NCBI GenBank assembly: GCA_025642065.1
Contig: JAODUP010001195.1
Span: 1 to 64,000 of the forward strand
DNA length: 64,000 nucleotides
Direction of reading: 5' to 3'
Origin: Paralvinella palmiformis
Taxonomy: Eukaryota > Annelida > Polychaeta > Terebellida > Alvinellidae
Shown piece after piece: positions 25,549 through 38,549 of the stretch. Position 1 is the first letter of the stretch. The number at the start of each line of letters is the position of its first letter. A program made the translations under genes and the position numbers. A model generated the notes under the pieces. The model was not told where the DNA came from, searched no databases, and saw nothing but the letters and a program-made list of their open reading frames with translations.

Positions 25549-26240
25549 TTGACCCTATGCCTACATTTGGAAAAATTGTTGGATGTTCTGATAAGCCCAA
25601 TTACAAATATAGTTAACAAATCATTATCTCTGGGTGTTTTCCCAAGATCCATAAAAGCTGCCCTTGTAAAACCATTAATTAAAAAAAACACTATGGACTG
25701 TAATATTCTAAACAACTACAGACCTGTTTCAAATCTTACTTTTTTTTGTTATAAAAAAGGGCAGTTGTTTTCCTCTAAACAAATATTTAATCAATGAAAA
25801 CCCTTTAATGAATCACTATAGTCTGCCTATAAAAGTGGTCACAACACTGAAACAGCCTTGGTTCGAGTAAAAAATGATAGTATGATGTCAATTGATCAAG
25901 GTGAAAAACTTGTTCTTCTGGACCTGTCTGCTGCATTTGATAAGTTGCCATAATGTACTTTTTCTAGGTTAAAAGACATGTTTGGTCTGTCAGGTAAAGT
26001 ACTTGAATGGTTTAGATCCTATCTGGAACAACGCTCCCAGAGAGTGTCTGTTCATGGTATTTTATCTGACATTCAGTTTTTTTTATCTGGTGTACCACAG
26101 GGTTCAGTTCTTGGTCCTCTGGTTTTTACAATGATACCCGTCCTCTTGGGATCATTGCGCAGCGATATGGGGGTTTAAAAATATTGTTGCTGATGAAAAG
26201 CTGTATATATCACTGGATCCTGACAATGAGTTAAATTTCT
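25549..26240 (+). pseudogene. LINE reverse transcriptase, broken
   Basis: Fingers: ISPITNIVNKSLSLGVFP, VKPLIKK and NNYRPVSNLT (25590-25740). TETALVRVKND lies at about 25848-25880. Motif A LLDLSAAFDKLP is followed at once by a stop (about 25918-25955). GKVLEWFRSYLEQRSQRVSV is followed by motif B SGVPQGSVLGPLVF (26084-26130). Motif C, normally YADD, reads VADE at 26186-26197, so Tyr and the second catalytic Asp are lost. The thumb follows in another frame with WMTQNLLKLNDNKTN at about 26286-26330. Several frameshifts exist. It is certainly a LINE polymerase and certainly inactive. Confidence 0.93.
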
Positions 26241-27110
26241 CCTCTTCCCTTTAAGAATTTAGAACATTTATTGCGATATTCGGCTATGGATGACTCAAAA
26301 TCTTCTAAAACTAAATGATAATAAAACAAATATTTTTATTTGGGCCCCCACTTTTTTTAAATCCCCAAAGACACCAGCATTACAGATGGGGGTTTTGATT
26401 CCCCCAATGGGTCAGTAAAAAAACTAGGGGTTATTTTTGAAATGTATTAAATAGAAATGTCCATCAGTATGCCGACCTCCCATACCCTTTAAGAAAATCC
26501 CCGTTTAAAAACATTCTTGACACAATAATTACTTGTAACTGTAGTCCATGCCTTTGGTACATCTAGTATAGACTATTGTAACTCCCTGTTATATGGCATA
26601 TATGATTATAACATTTATCGCCTTCAGCGAATTCAGAATAGTGCAGCTCGCATTGTAACAAATACTAGAAAATATGATCATATCACCCCAATTCTTCAAA
26701 AACTACATTGGCTACCTGTTAGACAGCGTATCCTTTTTAAGATTCTGTTAATAAGTTATACATCTATTAATGATATGGCGCCAGAATACCTGTGTTAACT
26801 GGCTTCCATTAGAAAGTTATCCTGAAAACTCAGATCATCCAGTCAGATACTATTGCAGGTGCCAGTGTCTTGGCTGAAGTCATATGGTGATTGTGCATTT
26901 AGTGTTGGAAATTTTAAGTCTCTTCTAAAAACAGACTTATTTAAGGTCGCTTTCACAGATAAATAAGTATTATCTTTTAAACCATTACAGGGTTTTTACA
27001 GACATATTATTTAGGGTATTATTATATTACATATTATTTGTACAGCGCCTTTGAATGGCTCCTGCTAGTAAGGGCGCTTTATTAAATATACATTATTATT
27101 ATTATTAATG

Positions 27111-27600
27111 CTCCTCGAAGTTCATTTATCTGAGTATCATTCACCCAAGCATACACGGGGATATTCTACTAAACACAGTCTTGTTTTATAGTGTTGCCAT
27201 TCTGATTAAGGAAGCAATATTAGAGAGTGATTGTAAGGTTCTAATTTACGCATAACAAAGCTTTTGCATTCCCATCGCTAAATATGGCACATACCTTAGC
27301 AATATGGTTCCCATAATTTCATTAATGTTTTCTACCTGAAAGGTCCTAGTTCAAAATAGTGAATGCAAGTATATAGGCTACGAATTTAACAGCCATTTCT
27401 TTGACCGAGTTTTGGCAATTTATCACATTCAATCCTTTCCAATTCATTAGCAAATGCAGGTTGTTGCTCGTAGCGAAAAATCACTGTCTCTGCATCGAAC
27501 GTAATGGCAGTTGTCAATGGAAAATACTTCCGAGCAGACCTGAAGTTATTCAGAGCACCTTGTTATATAGCTGTCATTTGTTCATTAGCTAATTGTTCTC
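27111..27600. other. Spacer between LINE and BEL/Pao remnant
   Basis: No recognised feature between the LINE tail and the minus-strand BEL/Pao coding remnant. Confidence 0.5.
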
Positions 27601-27601
27601 T

Positions 27602-27985
27602 TTAGCAGAGATCTGGAACGTGAGCTTTTTGATTGATAATTACCTTTCGTTGAATAATCCAATATTTCAAACGTTGCATACACAAGATCAATACGTCCAA
27701 TTTCATCAACTTTGACCAAAAATCACCTATAATATCATTATCTGTCCGTATTTGGGCAGAATTTGTTGTTTTCTTGACCTCAATATATTCGTCCGGGGAC
27801 GCCCATTCTACATGTGGACCGTTTGGCCAACCATAATCTGTAACCCACAAGAAGTTAGGTCCTCTGAACCACTCCTCACAATTGGTGAGATTATTGATTA
27901 CACATCCTCGAGATGCTATGTTTGAAGGATTGCTTTTGGAATCTACACATTTCCACTCAGGTAGGATGTCCACAATTTTCGCCAT
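27602..27985 (-). pseudogene. BEL/Pao pol fragment after RNase H (ASRG region)
   Basis: The 127-codon frame opens with AKIVDILPEWKCVDSKSNPS and continues NIASRG, then NCEEWFRGPNFLW. This is the hallmark stretch W-V-S-NPAD-ASRG...WW-GP-FL that follows RNase H in Pao polyproteins. NPAD has changed to NPSN. The end, FWSKLMKLDVLILCMQRLKYW, resembles the linker before integrase. The first methionine is an internal codon and not a true start. The frame is only a piece of a polyprotein. Confidence 0.85.
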
Positions 27986-29133
27986 TGCTTCTGGCCTTCA
28001 CTGGACAACACATCATCCCAGCTTACACTACGTCTGCATAAATATAGTAACTGGAGCTTCACAGGCAAGGTAAAAGGAGCGATCAGATCCAACGTGTGGT
28101 AAATATAAATGACCATATAAAATACATTCCTTCAGGTAATTCCCTTTTGCGAAATTATACCTCCAATCCTAATCTGTCTGATTCCACAAATCACAATACA
28201 CCTAATACTCGTACATAAAAAGATTATCCAACTGAAGAACAACAATTTTCGACTCTTTCGCAATTTCGTTCAATGGTAAGTATATCTTTCTGATGAACTA
28301 ATTTCTCGAGTTTTGACAAAAACAACTTCCCTTGCTGTGATCTTTCTTTTCGTTTCTACCGTGTTCTGGAAAATCTCTATTGAGAGATAATCTGTATAAT
28401 TGCTCAAGCTGTTTATCATCATCATGTAATTGTTTGGCTCTAACTTGCACTTGATTTATATAATAGTTGAGCAATACCTTTCCACGTTCAATAGAATCCA
28501 CACGAGTAATGTTCTCAAAATATGTGAACTTCCTCTAGGACAAGTTATAACTTCCAGTGGCAATATGCACCGGGAACAGTGGTTCCCAGCAGCAACCCAA
28601 TTTCAGCATCCATTACTGGAAGAACTACTCCATTCATATGTTGACTCCTCAGTAAATCCACAAAGTAGGTGTGTAAGAATTATCAATAGGAATTGTATTT
28701 ATTGTATATACTCAGAGATTTCAAGGCCTGTCTCATGATAGGTATTCATCTTGTATGGAACACCCACCGTATTTAATGATATTCGAATAATGTTCTATCA
28801 ATTGATAGTTCATGCATCGATTCTTCTGTACAGAAGCTAAACTTTAACCCGGGATACAAAAGGACATATTTTCTTCATAGCATTCATATTTTGTAATTTC
28901 ACTCTGTCAACTGACAATGTCCATTCACCTTCCGCAGCTCCCATATGACTGGCACGTTGACATATCAGTAGAGCACCGTCTAATCCTGTTATAACTGCCA
29001 GACTGCCCTTTCTCCGTTCATCTTTAGTCTCAAACAGATTACTAAAGTGAAGAATAATAGGAAGCCGACCACGACATGCATCACATTTTATTTCGACTGT
29101 CATTTCTTTAGTGGCGAAATGTAAGCCACCCAA
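27602..29133 (-). mobile_element. BEL/Pao-type LTR retrotransposon remnant
   Basis: Minus-strand fragments follow the BEL/Pao order. First comes a Cys-containing segment CDACRGRLPIILHF (about 29060-29105), like the end of gag. A protease-end segment follows, GVVLPVMDAEIGLLLGTTVP (about 28560-28625). Next is a frame with LHDDDKQLEQLYRL (28298-28501). A pol segment LIAPFTLPVKLQLLYL and SWDDVLSSEGQKQW (28086 downward) comes next. Last is KSNPSNIASRG and WFRGPNFLW (27985-27602). About 140 residues expected between the SWDD and ASRG blocks are missing at about 27985. LTRs and integrase were not found. Confidence 0.82.
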
Positions 29134-29231
29134 AACAAAATCCGTTCTTCTTCAGGAACTCGATACGATTATCATATAGTAATTTCACTATAGCGTTCAT
29201 CTAACTCATGAAGTACTGTAGTATATGCTAC

Positions 29232-29349
29232 ACTGGCGTCTAGAATTAATTGAGACCTATTGACTTAACAAGGTTGCAAACCATAAATATACTGGCGTCT
29301 AGAATTAATTGAGACCTATTGACTTAACAAGGTTGCAAACCATAAATAT
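29232..29349. repeat. Perfect 59-bp tandem duplication
   Basis: Two copies of a 59-bp unit starting ACTGGCGTCTAGAATTAATT (29232-29290 and 29291-29349) are identical at every base and directly adjacent. The unit shows no coding motif. Given the decay all around, perfect identity means either a recent event or an assembly error. Confidence 0.97.
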
Positions 29350-29351
29350 AC

Positions 29352-31179
29352 AATGCTTGATATTTGAAGTAATTTCTGCTCCCCTATTAGCAGCCATAAC
29401 AGTTTTGCCTTTTCTGTATGCTTAAATTTATTTCAGATGTTCAGCTTTAGATTAGATGTTCGACAAAACGTAGTAGTTTCGCCAAAGATCAAAATTGATA
29501 GAAGACGAATAACTTTCGGTTGATGACATTACGCATTATTTTGATTGAAGGTGTAACATGTTGCAAACTATTTAATAAGAATAGGTTGTTAACATATCCT
29601 GAACTCATTTGTCATCACTTCAGATATATGATCTTTCGCATTTATCTAATCGTTAATCCCTAGCTACATATTTCGATAACATTTTAAAGCCATATCTTGT
29701 ATGATTCATGTGATACAGCGATACATGAAAGTCACATAATCTGTTGTCAGGTAGTTCGCTAAAAGTGGGTGAAATAAATGTTTACTTTTGATTTAGTTGA
29801 TGTATATACATTTTGTTCTGAGAAACTTAAATCAGTTCTAAGACAGTTAGGCTCAGACACATAATTATAACTTCTTTGGTGAAGATATTAGGTGCACATT
29901 GCAAAGATAAAGCCAGCTCACCGAGACATTGTTCATACTTGCTCAAAATAGTATTTGAAGGTTAACCTTCCACTTCTTTGGACGCCGGAATGGCACGCGA
30001 AATTATATGATTATACAGTCGTAAATAATATTAAAGTGACTCCCAAGTTAAAATATATATAAAAGTATTATATGAATAATAAAATAAACTTTATGTTTTT
30101 GTTTCATTCGTATGTTACATAAACTCAACCATCCATTGCCAATAGATAAATTTATGTAAATACATAGGTTAGGATATATGCATCCTACATTGAAACAAAT
30201 ACACACTTACATATAAACACACACATAAAATTTAAAATACAAACATATATATGTATATAAAAACACACGAAACACCCATTGAGATATATAAATACATTCA
30301 TACCCGCGCGCCCATACTTCACTGGTGAGACATTACAAATGTCTCAGAATGACAAGTCGTCACTCTGGAAAAGATAATTGTATTTGGTTGTGTGATCTAA
30401 TCGTAATCACCGATACAGGAAACGGTGAATGAATTCACTGGCAAATGTTTAAATAATAATTCGTTTAGATTACCTGGCGACCTAAGAGATTAAACCATAC
30501 ATAACGTTCTGGTAACGATGATATAATATTGAATAATATCATATCCATGTGTGTTTCAATCTCATTTATCTCAAAACATTTCTGCGCATTCATTGTAAAT
30601 GCATTACTTGCTCATATGCTCTACGGTAAATATTTATCACAAAAATTTTGCAATAAATGATCAGAGTACAATAGCATCTTGTATTTATATTCGTTTTAAA
30701 ATATATGGGAACATTCATATTATTCATACATATTTCATTGCCTATTTCCACAAGATTGTAGACCACATGAATTATGCTAACTCATTTAAACGTAATTCAT
30801 TTCTACGTGCAGGATTATAACCTATAATTAAGAAATAGTTAATTAAGTCAGATGATCATTGATAATATGAATTATGATATGTGTAGTTATAAATAATCGC
30901 CCCACAAAAATAATAACATTTACTCCTTTGAGTAGTTAGTGTTTTTTATATAATAGTTATATCGATATAATATATGTATCTGAACGAATAACGATCAAGT
31001 ATAATATTCACCTTTATGTGATAAACATGATAGTCATGGTTGCATTTATGATTAATTAAAATATTATTCCAATCGTATTCGATTACGTTATTACTTAATG
31101 TATTCGTAATCGTAACCATGGTATTCTGAAGTAACCATAATCGTAACCGATTATTTTGGTCTTGTAATCGTCATATACT

Positions 31180-31232
<53 letters not shown>

Positions 31233-32285
31233 GTATTTTCATCCTCGTCCTGTACGTCGTAGTTACTGCATCATTTCATCGTTTCTATAATGAAAAAACA
31301 GTTAAAATCGTTATTATTGTTCGAGTTCATATCCTGATGACTCACCAAAATTATTTACTAACATTACCAAAGGAGATTTTATAAAATAGTGCCACAACAT
31401 ATTCTAATGTAACATGGAAATTACTCTTCTAATTAATAGTTAGCGGAAGATAACATAAACTTTATGTGAGGAAGATAATAAGTTGTTTTAAGTCCGTTTT
31501 GACCATTGCAGGCCCATATATTAAAATCTAGGCAGCCAAAGGTTATACATCTCTCCTACAAAATTGTCACCTGCCATATATCACACATGATGAAAACCCA
31601 TTTAGATAAAAACAGTATTATCAATATTATGGATGAATACAACTATTTGAATATTATGTGATATGATTATTAAACAATACAATAATTAAACAGGATTTGC
31701 TTTCAATTTCACAAAAACCTGCAAGAAACAATACTTGAAGATGCCGAGAACGTTTTGACCGGAAAGTTCAAACACTTCGCTACTAAACAGTATGAATTTA
31801 TTTTACCTCAAACCATAAATATACTATTGTTTCTATTTTAATAGTAGGTATCATTTTTAATGCCAAGCAATCTATTTAAAAACATAATAACTTGCAAAAA
31901 TCCTTTCCGGATGCATGGCGTCAACATCAGATTGCCAATTGACATTGAACTTACTGTCACTTGATATTATATTTATATTAACCTTCAAACATAATTAATA
32001 GTGTTTGTATGAAAAGCGTAATATGGTGTCAGACGGTATTAGAGAAATCATAGTATTAGGTTTAATTGTAGTGTATAGTTTTGATGGAAAAGAAACGTAA
32101 GTACCAAATATAGATCTAGCATATATTGTGCCTGACTGTAACCTTATTTGAAAGATGCTTGAATGCTAAAAACATATGATTCCTAAAGTCTAAGTAAGTA
32201 GAGCACATAACAAAGACCTACTTCGTAGGTACTAAACAATTCGTTAGCACAACTAAAATAATTTATTTCAAAGCGTCATCCTTCT
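29352..32285. other. AT-rich sequence; TAATCGTAACC words and one (AT)n
   Basis: No gene recognised. Degenerate TAATCG/TAACC words occur at about 31065-31175, followed by (AT)n at 31182-31229. Confidence 0.6.
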
Positions 32286-32392
32286 GTTATCAAACTATAG
32301 TACACACACATACACCCATACAAATGAAATCACATACTCCCCCTCCACACACACATACACACACACGAACATAAACATGCACTCACACAGAC

Positions 32393-32443
<51 letters not shown>
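32286..32443. repeat. Degenerate (CA)n then (AT)n microsatellite
   Basis: CA-rich tract broken by CATA and CTCC, then pure (AT)n at about 32397-32443. Confidence 0.93.
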
Positions 32444-32446
<3 letters not shown>

Positions 32447-32462
32447 CAAATTCATATCACGT

Positions 32463-32650
32463 TGTCTCCATGGTCTAGTCGATAGAGTCTTGGACAACAA
32501 ATTACTACCACCTGAGGTTTAATCTTGGCGTGGGAATATCTAAAGGGTGTTTCATCTTGTACTCCGCTTCATTACCTTCGAAGGTCGTTCCGCCCATTTA
32601 GCCTACCATAAACATGAAATTGGCCACAAATCATGATGTTAAATAGGAAT
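32463..32650 (+). mobile_element. tRNA-derived SINE, copy 2
   Basis: The head reads GGTCTAGTCGATAGAGTC (A-box-like), then TTACTACCACCTGAGGTTTA with a B-box-like GGTTTAATCTT. The body GGTGTTTCATCTT, GCCCATTTAGCCTACC and TTGGCCACAAATCATGATG matches copy 1 at 6755-6910 in the same order. Unlike copy 1, a compound array lies 5' of it. No tail or duplication was recognised; the 3' edge near 32650 is approximate. Confidence 0.72.
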
Positions 32651-35600
32651 GTTTACGAATTAAATAAATAAACAATAGATAGATCGAATATTTATGGAAT
32701 TAATTAATCATTATATGTATGGACCAATAAATTTGACAATACAAATAACTAGATAACACGGCCCATGTATATTCTTCAATGATCAGTAAACCATATAACC
32801 CTCGGAATCCGCTTATGAAGTCCTAAGTATACAATTTGATCTATTTGATTTTATTTGAACTTAACAAATAAGTGCTATTTATGTTCTCAGGGAGTTTCAA
32901 CTGCCTCATTATAACGTTTTTCTATCACAGTCCACTGTGGAGCATTTCATATCCAGAGTCAGCATATCCCAAAATGGGTGAAGAAAATCCTTTCGCGTGT
33001 GTGATCTATTTAAAGTAAACGGCTTGGGCGTTGCATGAGCCCGTAAACAGCTTGATAATCAGCTTGATGAATGAATAAATGGTCTGTCTGAGGCCTTCTT
33101 TAATCCTCATTTGTCTGAGCATTAAGCATGTGTGTGTTTAATCTAAGGTGTTCTATGACTGGGATAAGGTACATTGATAAACTGTATAGCGTAATAATAT
33201 AGCATGTTGAAATACAAAGTTAGCAATCTAATTATGAATAATTATAATTCATATTGTTAAATAACACAATTTAGGTTATTTTGTACTTTGGCGCTGTACA
33301 ATATAAGACAAAGGTTCTTAGGAAATGTATGATGATTGCATTAACGATTAACGATCTGTTCCAAACCAAATATTTAAGGTGTGCGCTTAAACAGTTAAAT
33401 GTGTCTATTTAAGGCAACGCAAGGCATTCAATAATGATGATGCAGCCAAAACTAAACGCATTCAGTCCCTATGTTTGGAGTTATTATTTAGGCACAGCAA
33501 TGCTCAGTTCACCTGATGATCTAACCATAAATGCAATATTTGTGGTCATGGCTGTTTGGATCAAATACGTGTATGCACTGGAAGCAGGGTGACAATATTA
33601 TACTTCCAATACACCCTGACTGTTCGAGCTTGATGTGTTAGATTTCTTCCAGAGCGGGGAACAATTTATCCAGAAGGTCGAGAAGAGGGGAAGTTTAGGA
33701 ATATAACTGCGAAGTAATAAAGGCAAGTGCACCATCGGTAGGTTTTGTCTACTAATATTACGTTTGAGAACATAACAACACTTGGGTATACCAACCACAT
33801 GAATATCCACGTTGATATGTTGGTTGCGGAGAAGAGCAAGTTTAATCACATTAATATAAAATGTCTGATAACAATAACCAGATTTCTTGCTGAACGAGGA
33901 TCACGTTAGCGCCTTGTTTATGTTCCATATCAATGGTATCATATATCATATAAAATTGTGTATCATCTGCTTTCATATGTGTCAGGCTTATGTTACACCT
34001 GCTAATCATAACCTAAAGAAAATGCATTGCGAGGATGGCATGGGCATTCAACACATTTTGTTAGACGAATCAAAATTATGTCCCAATAGCGAACATATTA
34101 TGGAATAATTGTAAATAATGTTCATGGAAATGAACACTGCTTTTAATTCTTGACTTTTGGTTTTGTGAACTTCCAAAAAGTAGTTATTCTAAAAAAAGCC
34201 CGCCGCAAGAGAATTTATATTTCATGTAATTAAGTGATGCATTAGGATAATGAGAAATTATATATTATCAGTGAATATTTAGAAGATGTGGTGGTTAAGA
34301 TGCATTCTTATTCTAATGCTATATTTTAGTATCTGTAGCAATAACTTATTTTCCAAATACACTGTTTTTCCAAAAGGCCAGTAAGGTATTTACTCTTAGG
34401 GGTGACCAAACAAATTGATTAATTATTCACTTTTAGTTAAGAATGTTTTTGAATTCAATTTTCCATAACAACAACATTGATATGTATGAACTACTTTGAT
34501 AAACCTTTGAAACAATTCGTTTCTGAAGCGTTTTTGTGTGCATTCCACGCGAACGTTTATAACACACAAGCAAAATTACAAGAAATATCTAACTTATTCA
34601 AGCCCCAACGCTTATTGTATTAAAACAACCTATGCCACTAGTTGAATCGTCCCGTTATTCAAGCAGAGGCCCTTATTTGCGTGAGTATGGCATATACCAA
34701 TTTCAGAAATTCTTTATCGTTATTCACATTTGTAAAAAATTACATCTACATCAATAGAACATTTATTACAGCCAATATTTTTTCCTTTTATTGCAAGAAA
34801 ACGGAATATCCACGTTATCCCACAGTATTGGTATTTTTTTAAACAAAGTTATTTTTTATTTCGGGAAAAGATGCCTAAAAATGAAAGGGAAATTGATCTT
34901 CATGAACATAGGATTATGTTAACCTAGACAAATGAAGAATGTGATGGAATGGCGCGATACAAATATAAAGATTAGCCCTTTCAGTAATTAATGGTAATGC
35001 AAATATGGAATGGGCGAGTATCAGTTTACATATTTACAATGAAAGGTTTTTGATAATCTTAATGCGACACAAAGACTAAGTTACAATGGCCCCTGTTTTG
35101 TTGTATGGTATTCTTCGTTAAGAGAAAACGTACAATGAGAAGACTTTCAGTGACATAGACCTTCGTTCCTAAATGGGGCTTTGTGGTATTTGACAGTCTT
35201 GAAATTCACGCCATCCAGGCTTCTGGTACATTGTGAATGAGTGAGCAATATCGTCTTTTACATATTTAAAATATTTTAATTAAGCTTCTAACAGGCAAAC
35301 CAAAATAAAGGTGGGGGTTGGGGGGTTGGTAAGCAGAATACGAAGAATACAAACTTTCTCCATATTAATTTGAAGATATCAGTTAAATTTTGATTTGTTC
35401 ACAAAGCTTACTAAGAAGATAGTTACAAGTTATATCAGAATTATATCAAAATAATAATAGATATAGAAGTGATAAAATGTGTTGGATATGTTTAATTTCC
35501 ATCACAAATTAACCGGTTCCTTAATTATCATATAAGTACGTGTTCGTAAAATCATAATGTATTCGTTTTCTAATAAGAAATAACACCGATAGAGTGGCTT

Positions 35601-36190
35601 TAATCGAAAAAGGCGAGGCTGAAACAAATATATAGCACACACACCCAACATCCATCTATGACGATGTCAAACTCTAGCCTAGCCTCTTATATCTCTAATG
35701 CTATCCTGGAAGCTGTTTCTGTATTAATGTGTAATTGTTTTAACAGACTGATAACTTTACACGTCCTCACGTTTCTATTCATATACTGTATATCAGCAAA
35801 TTTTGACGATATATTTAATTTGTGCGAATTTGGCGAATTGCAAAGCAAAACGCCAAATTAAAACATTTGCCAGTCATGCGATCTGCAGACTAATTTGAGA
35901 CAACATCATAAGTATCATAGAAAGCTCATAGTTGTGGGGATTTACTATTGTTCTATATAGTGTGAGCTTGTGTAGCCAAATTAATCTACATGTAACAATT
36001 AAATTGAACGTTGGTTAATAGACTATTTATGTTTAATATTATAAATGTTTACATTACAGCAAAAGCATTAAAATTTATCAATGTTAAAATGTAAATATCA
36101 AATCGGTTGAACGCATCGACAATATTATGCATCATGGAATCTGATTGGCTAGCTCTCTAAATAGAATCATCTTTCGAAAGAGCCATTACA
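32651..36190. other. AT-rich sequence, nothing supported
   Basis: Several short frames (33598-33849 minus, 33887-34108 plus, 35658-35861 plus) have no motif and no neighbour to support them. No array. Confidence 0.5.
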
Positions 36191-36204
36191 AAAATCACCC
36201 ACTT

Positions 36205-37166
36205 ATGAGTATTATTATTAGTATTATTATTATTATATGCCATATTTATATAGCACTCTTTTCATAAACTATATCATGTTCAAAAGTGCTTTATAATACA
36301 AGACATATAAACGTAAAATGTTACAATGACATGGAATAATATATATTAAATGTAAAATAAAATATTACAATATACTGGAGATAATTATTTTGTATTATAA
36401 AAAATACAAATAAAATAAAATAAACTTAATCAACTAAATTAAATAGTTATAATATACTGATATACTAAAATATCCAACTGCTATTAACTAGAAGATAAAA
36501 ATAGAATATTAACATGTTATACATACAGATTATTTTGTTTTGAAAGTTTATGTTGTCTTATAATCTCTGATATCGATAGGCAGTGCATTCCAGAGACTGG
36601 GTGCTGCGTAGCTAAAACATATGTTGCCATATGCTGCGCTCCGCATCTTAGGTACTGCCGATAGTTGTGTATTCTAGGATTTTAGAGTTCTGCCTGGTGT
36701 ATAAATCTGTAACATGTCTCTCAAATACACAGGATATCGATCGTGCAATGCCATATGTGTGTGGACCAGAAGTTTAAACTGAACACGATATTTTACTGGC
36801 AACCAATGGCTAGTTTTTAACACAGGTGCGATATGATTATGTCTAGCAGTTCTACTCAGAATGCGAGCTGCCGTATTATGTATATATTACGGCTTACTGA
36901 TCATAGTATCTGGTAGTCCATGGATGAGCGTATTACAATAGTCCGGTCTTGACAGTACAAGCCCATGCACCAATGCCTTAGTAGCATCGTTAGATAGCTA
37001 ACGCCTGATAATCCCAATGCTGCACAGTTGTGCATGTCCAGATATGCATTGTTGCGTCATTGTCGTGTTGGAATCAAACATGCCACCTAGATTACGCACA
37101 TATATTGTGGATGTTATTCGAGCATTTCCTACTTGTACAATCACTTTGTCCATGAACCGTGAATGA
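36205..37166 (-). mobile_element. CR1/L2-like LINE, 3' part
   Basis: On the minus strand, 37166 to about 36540 reads as the C-terminal part of a CR1/L2-like reverse transcriptase. It has VRNLGGMFDSNTTMTQQC, NDATKALVHGLVLSRPDYCN, NTAARILSRTARHNHIAPVL, SHWLPVKYRVQFKLL and YAAPSLWNALPIDIRD. The frame is continuous apart from three in-frame stops and a short in-frame deletion. The 3' UTR runs to a stem AGCACTT...AGAGTGC, then TATATAAATATGGCATA and (AAT)n at about 36211-36240. It is 5'-truncated before the polymerase core and has the best-preserved frame of the LINEs here. Confidence 0.92.
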
Positions 37167-37560
37167 TGTTTATATATATCGATAAATATATCGGTGTGTT
37201 TAGAAAGTGTGATTTGAGAGAGTATTTGTAAATTTACAAAGGAAATCCAGACTTTATGTTACATATAAAATGATGAACTCCAAATAACGAATACTTTTAG
37301 AACCAAGAATTCATCAGCTTAATACGTTGCTATCATTTGCCGATTCAGATTCACTAAATGTCGTAATATATTTTACTCATTGTATGCTTCTATCATGATA
37401 CATCCATTTGCATCCAGGACCCCATAACTTGAAATATCCGCAGGGTTACCAACAACATTAGGTCCGCCTATAATAAATCAGACAGAGTCACAGACTAGGT
37501 AATATAAAACAATTGGATACTCTAGCCCAACATCTTTTATTTCTGAAATATGCCCCTCTC
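37167..37560. other. Spacer between two LINEs
   Basis: AT-rich; nothing recognised. Confidence 0.5.
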
Positions 37561-37599
37561 CCGTCTATTCTTTTACCGCCATCCACGTCTCCCTGGATG

Positions 37600-38489
37600 T
37601 GAAGTTGGTGGGTTTTCTTCTGGTATCCAATCAATTTTAATTAAAGTCCTATTCTGTCCAGATCTATTCTATTTTTGTGGCTGTCTTCATTGCTATTTCT
37701 GACTGTTCATTTACAGGCCACTTCTATTTCTCTATATCCCTCGTGTAATAACTTCATCCTTCTTTGTTGACTTTCATAATTTACTAGAAAACTTAGTTAC
37801 TACTCATCCAGAATGTTTCATCTTTGGTGAATTCAACCTTCTTTTGGATACACAGCCTACCACTGCTTCTACACTTGGATACATCGTAGTAACGTTTCAC
37901 TTAAAATAACACGTTTCTTTTCTCCAAACACATTCATTATCACTGGCTTAATCACCTCATAACCCGGTCTACACCTAATTATACACTAACTGTCACATGT
38001 GGTTTATCGGGTTATTTCACTGTCATATCAGAACATGTGAACAATACCACACTACACTTAAAACTTAACTTAGACATGTACAGCTTTAGAAAGGTCGTGT
38101 TCAGTCGTTTGAACGTTTACATAAACTGTTATCAGTTGTCTAATGTTACCCAGATCCAGTCTACTCACAAACACTTTCAATCTACTGAAACCACTATGCT
38201 GAAAGTCTAAAATGACATGTCACTAAACATGGGCATAGGGAATAACACAGCAATATCACTATTATATTTATCTGTGGAACAAGTTAACAAACCACATTTA
38301 ACTCGCATAAAGTAAGAATTATTTGTAGGTTCTTAAAACCCATTTATTTGAATAGGCGTAATTAAGTTAAACCAGTTTATTATGTACAAAATGTATTTAA
38401 GTTAAATGAGATCATAATATGTTTATATTATGTTTTAAATGTAAATCGCCTTAGAACAATTTAGGTTGAATAAGGCACTTTATGAAGTA

Positions 38490-38549
<60 letters not shown>

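Larger units (their letters stand above)
23975..27110 (+). mobile_element. CR1/L2-like LINE, nearly complete but inactive
   Basis: The 5' edge is set by the second copy at 49623, which begins at the same CGCCCTATATTATCGCCC word. In order come a leader containing NYSRDQLLALRH, an AP-type endonuclease (24312-24880), reverse transcriptase (about 25550-26240), thumb and C-terminal domain with SAARIV and LHWLPVRQRI (about 26560-26790), the end of the protein near 26965, and a 3' UTR. The 3' end is a GCGCC...GGCGC stem with TTTATTAAATATACA and (ATT)n at 27040-27108. Many frameshifts and stops break it. No target-site duplication was recognised. Clade assignment rests on motif style and the 3' tail. 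Confidence 0.92.
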
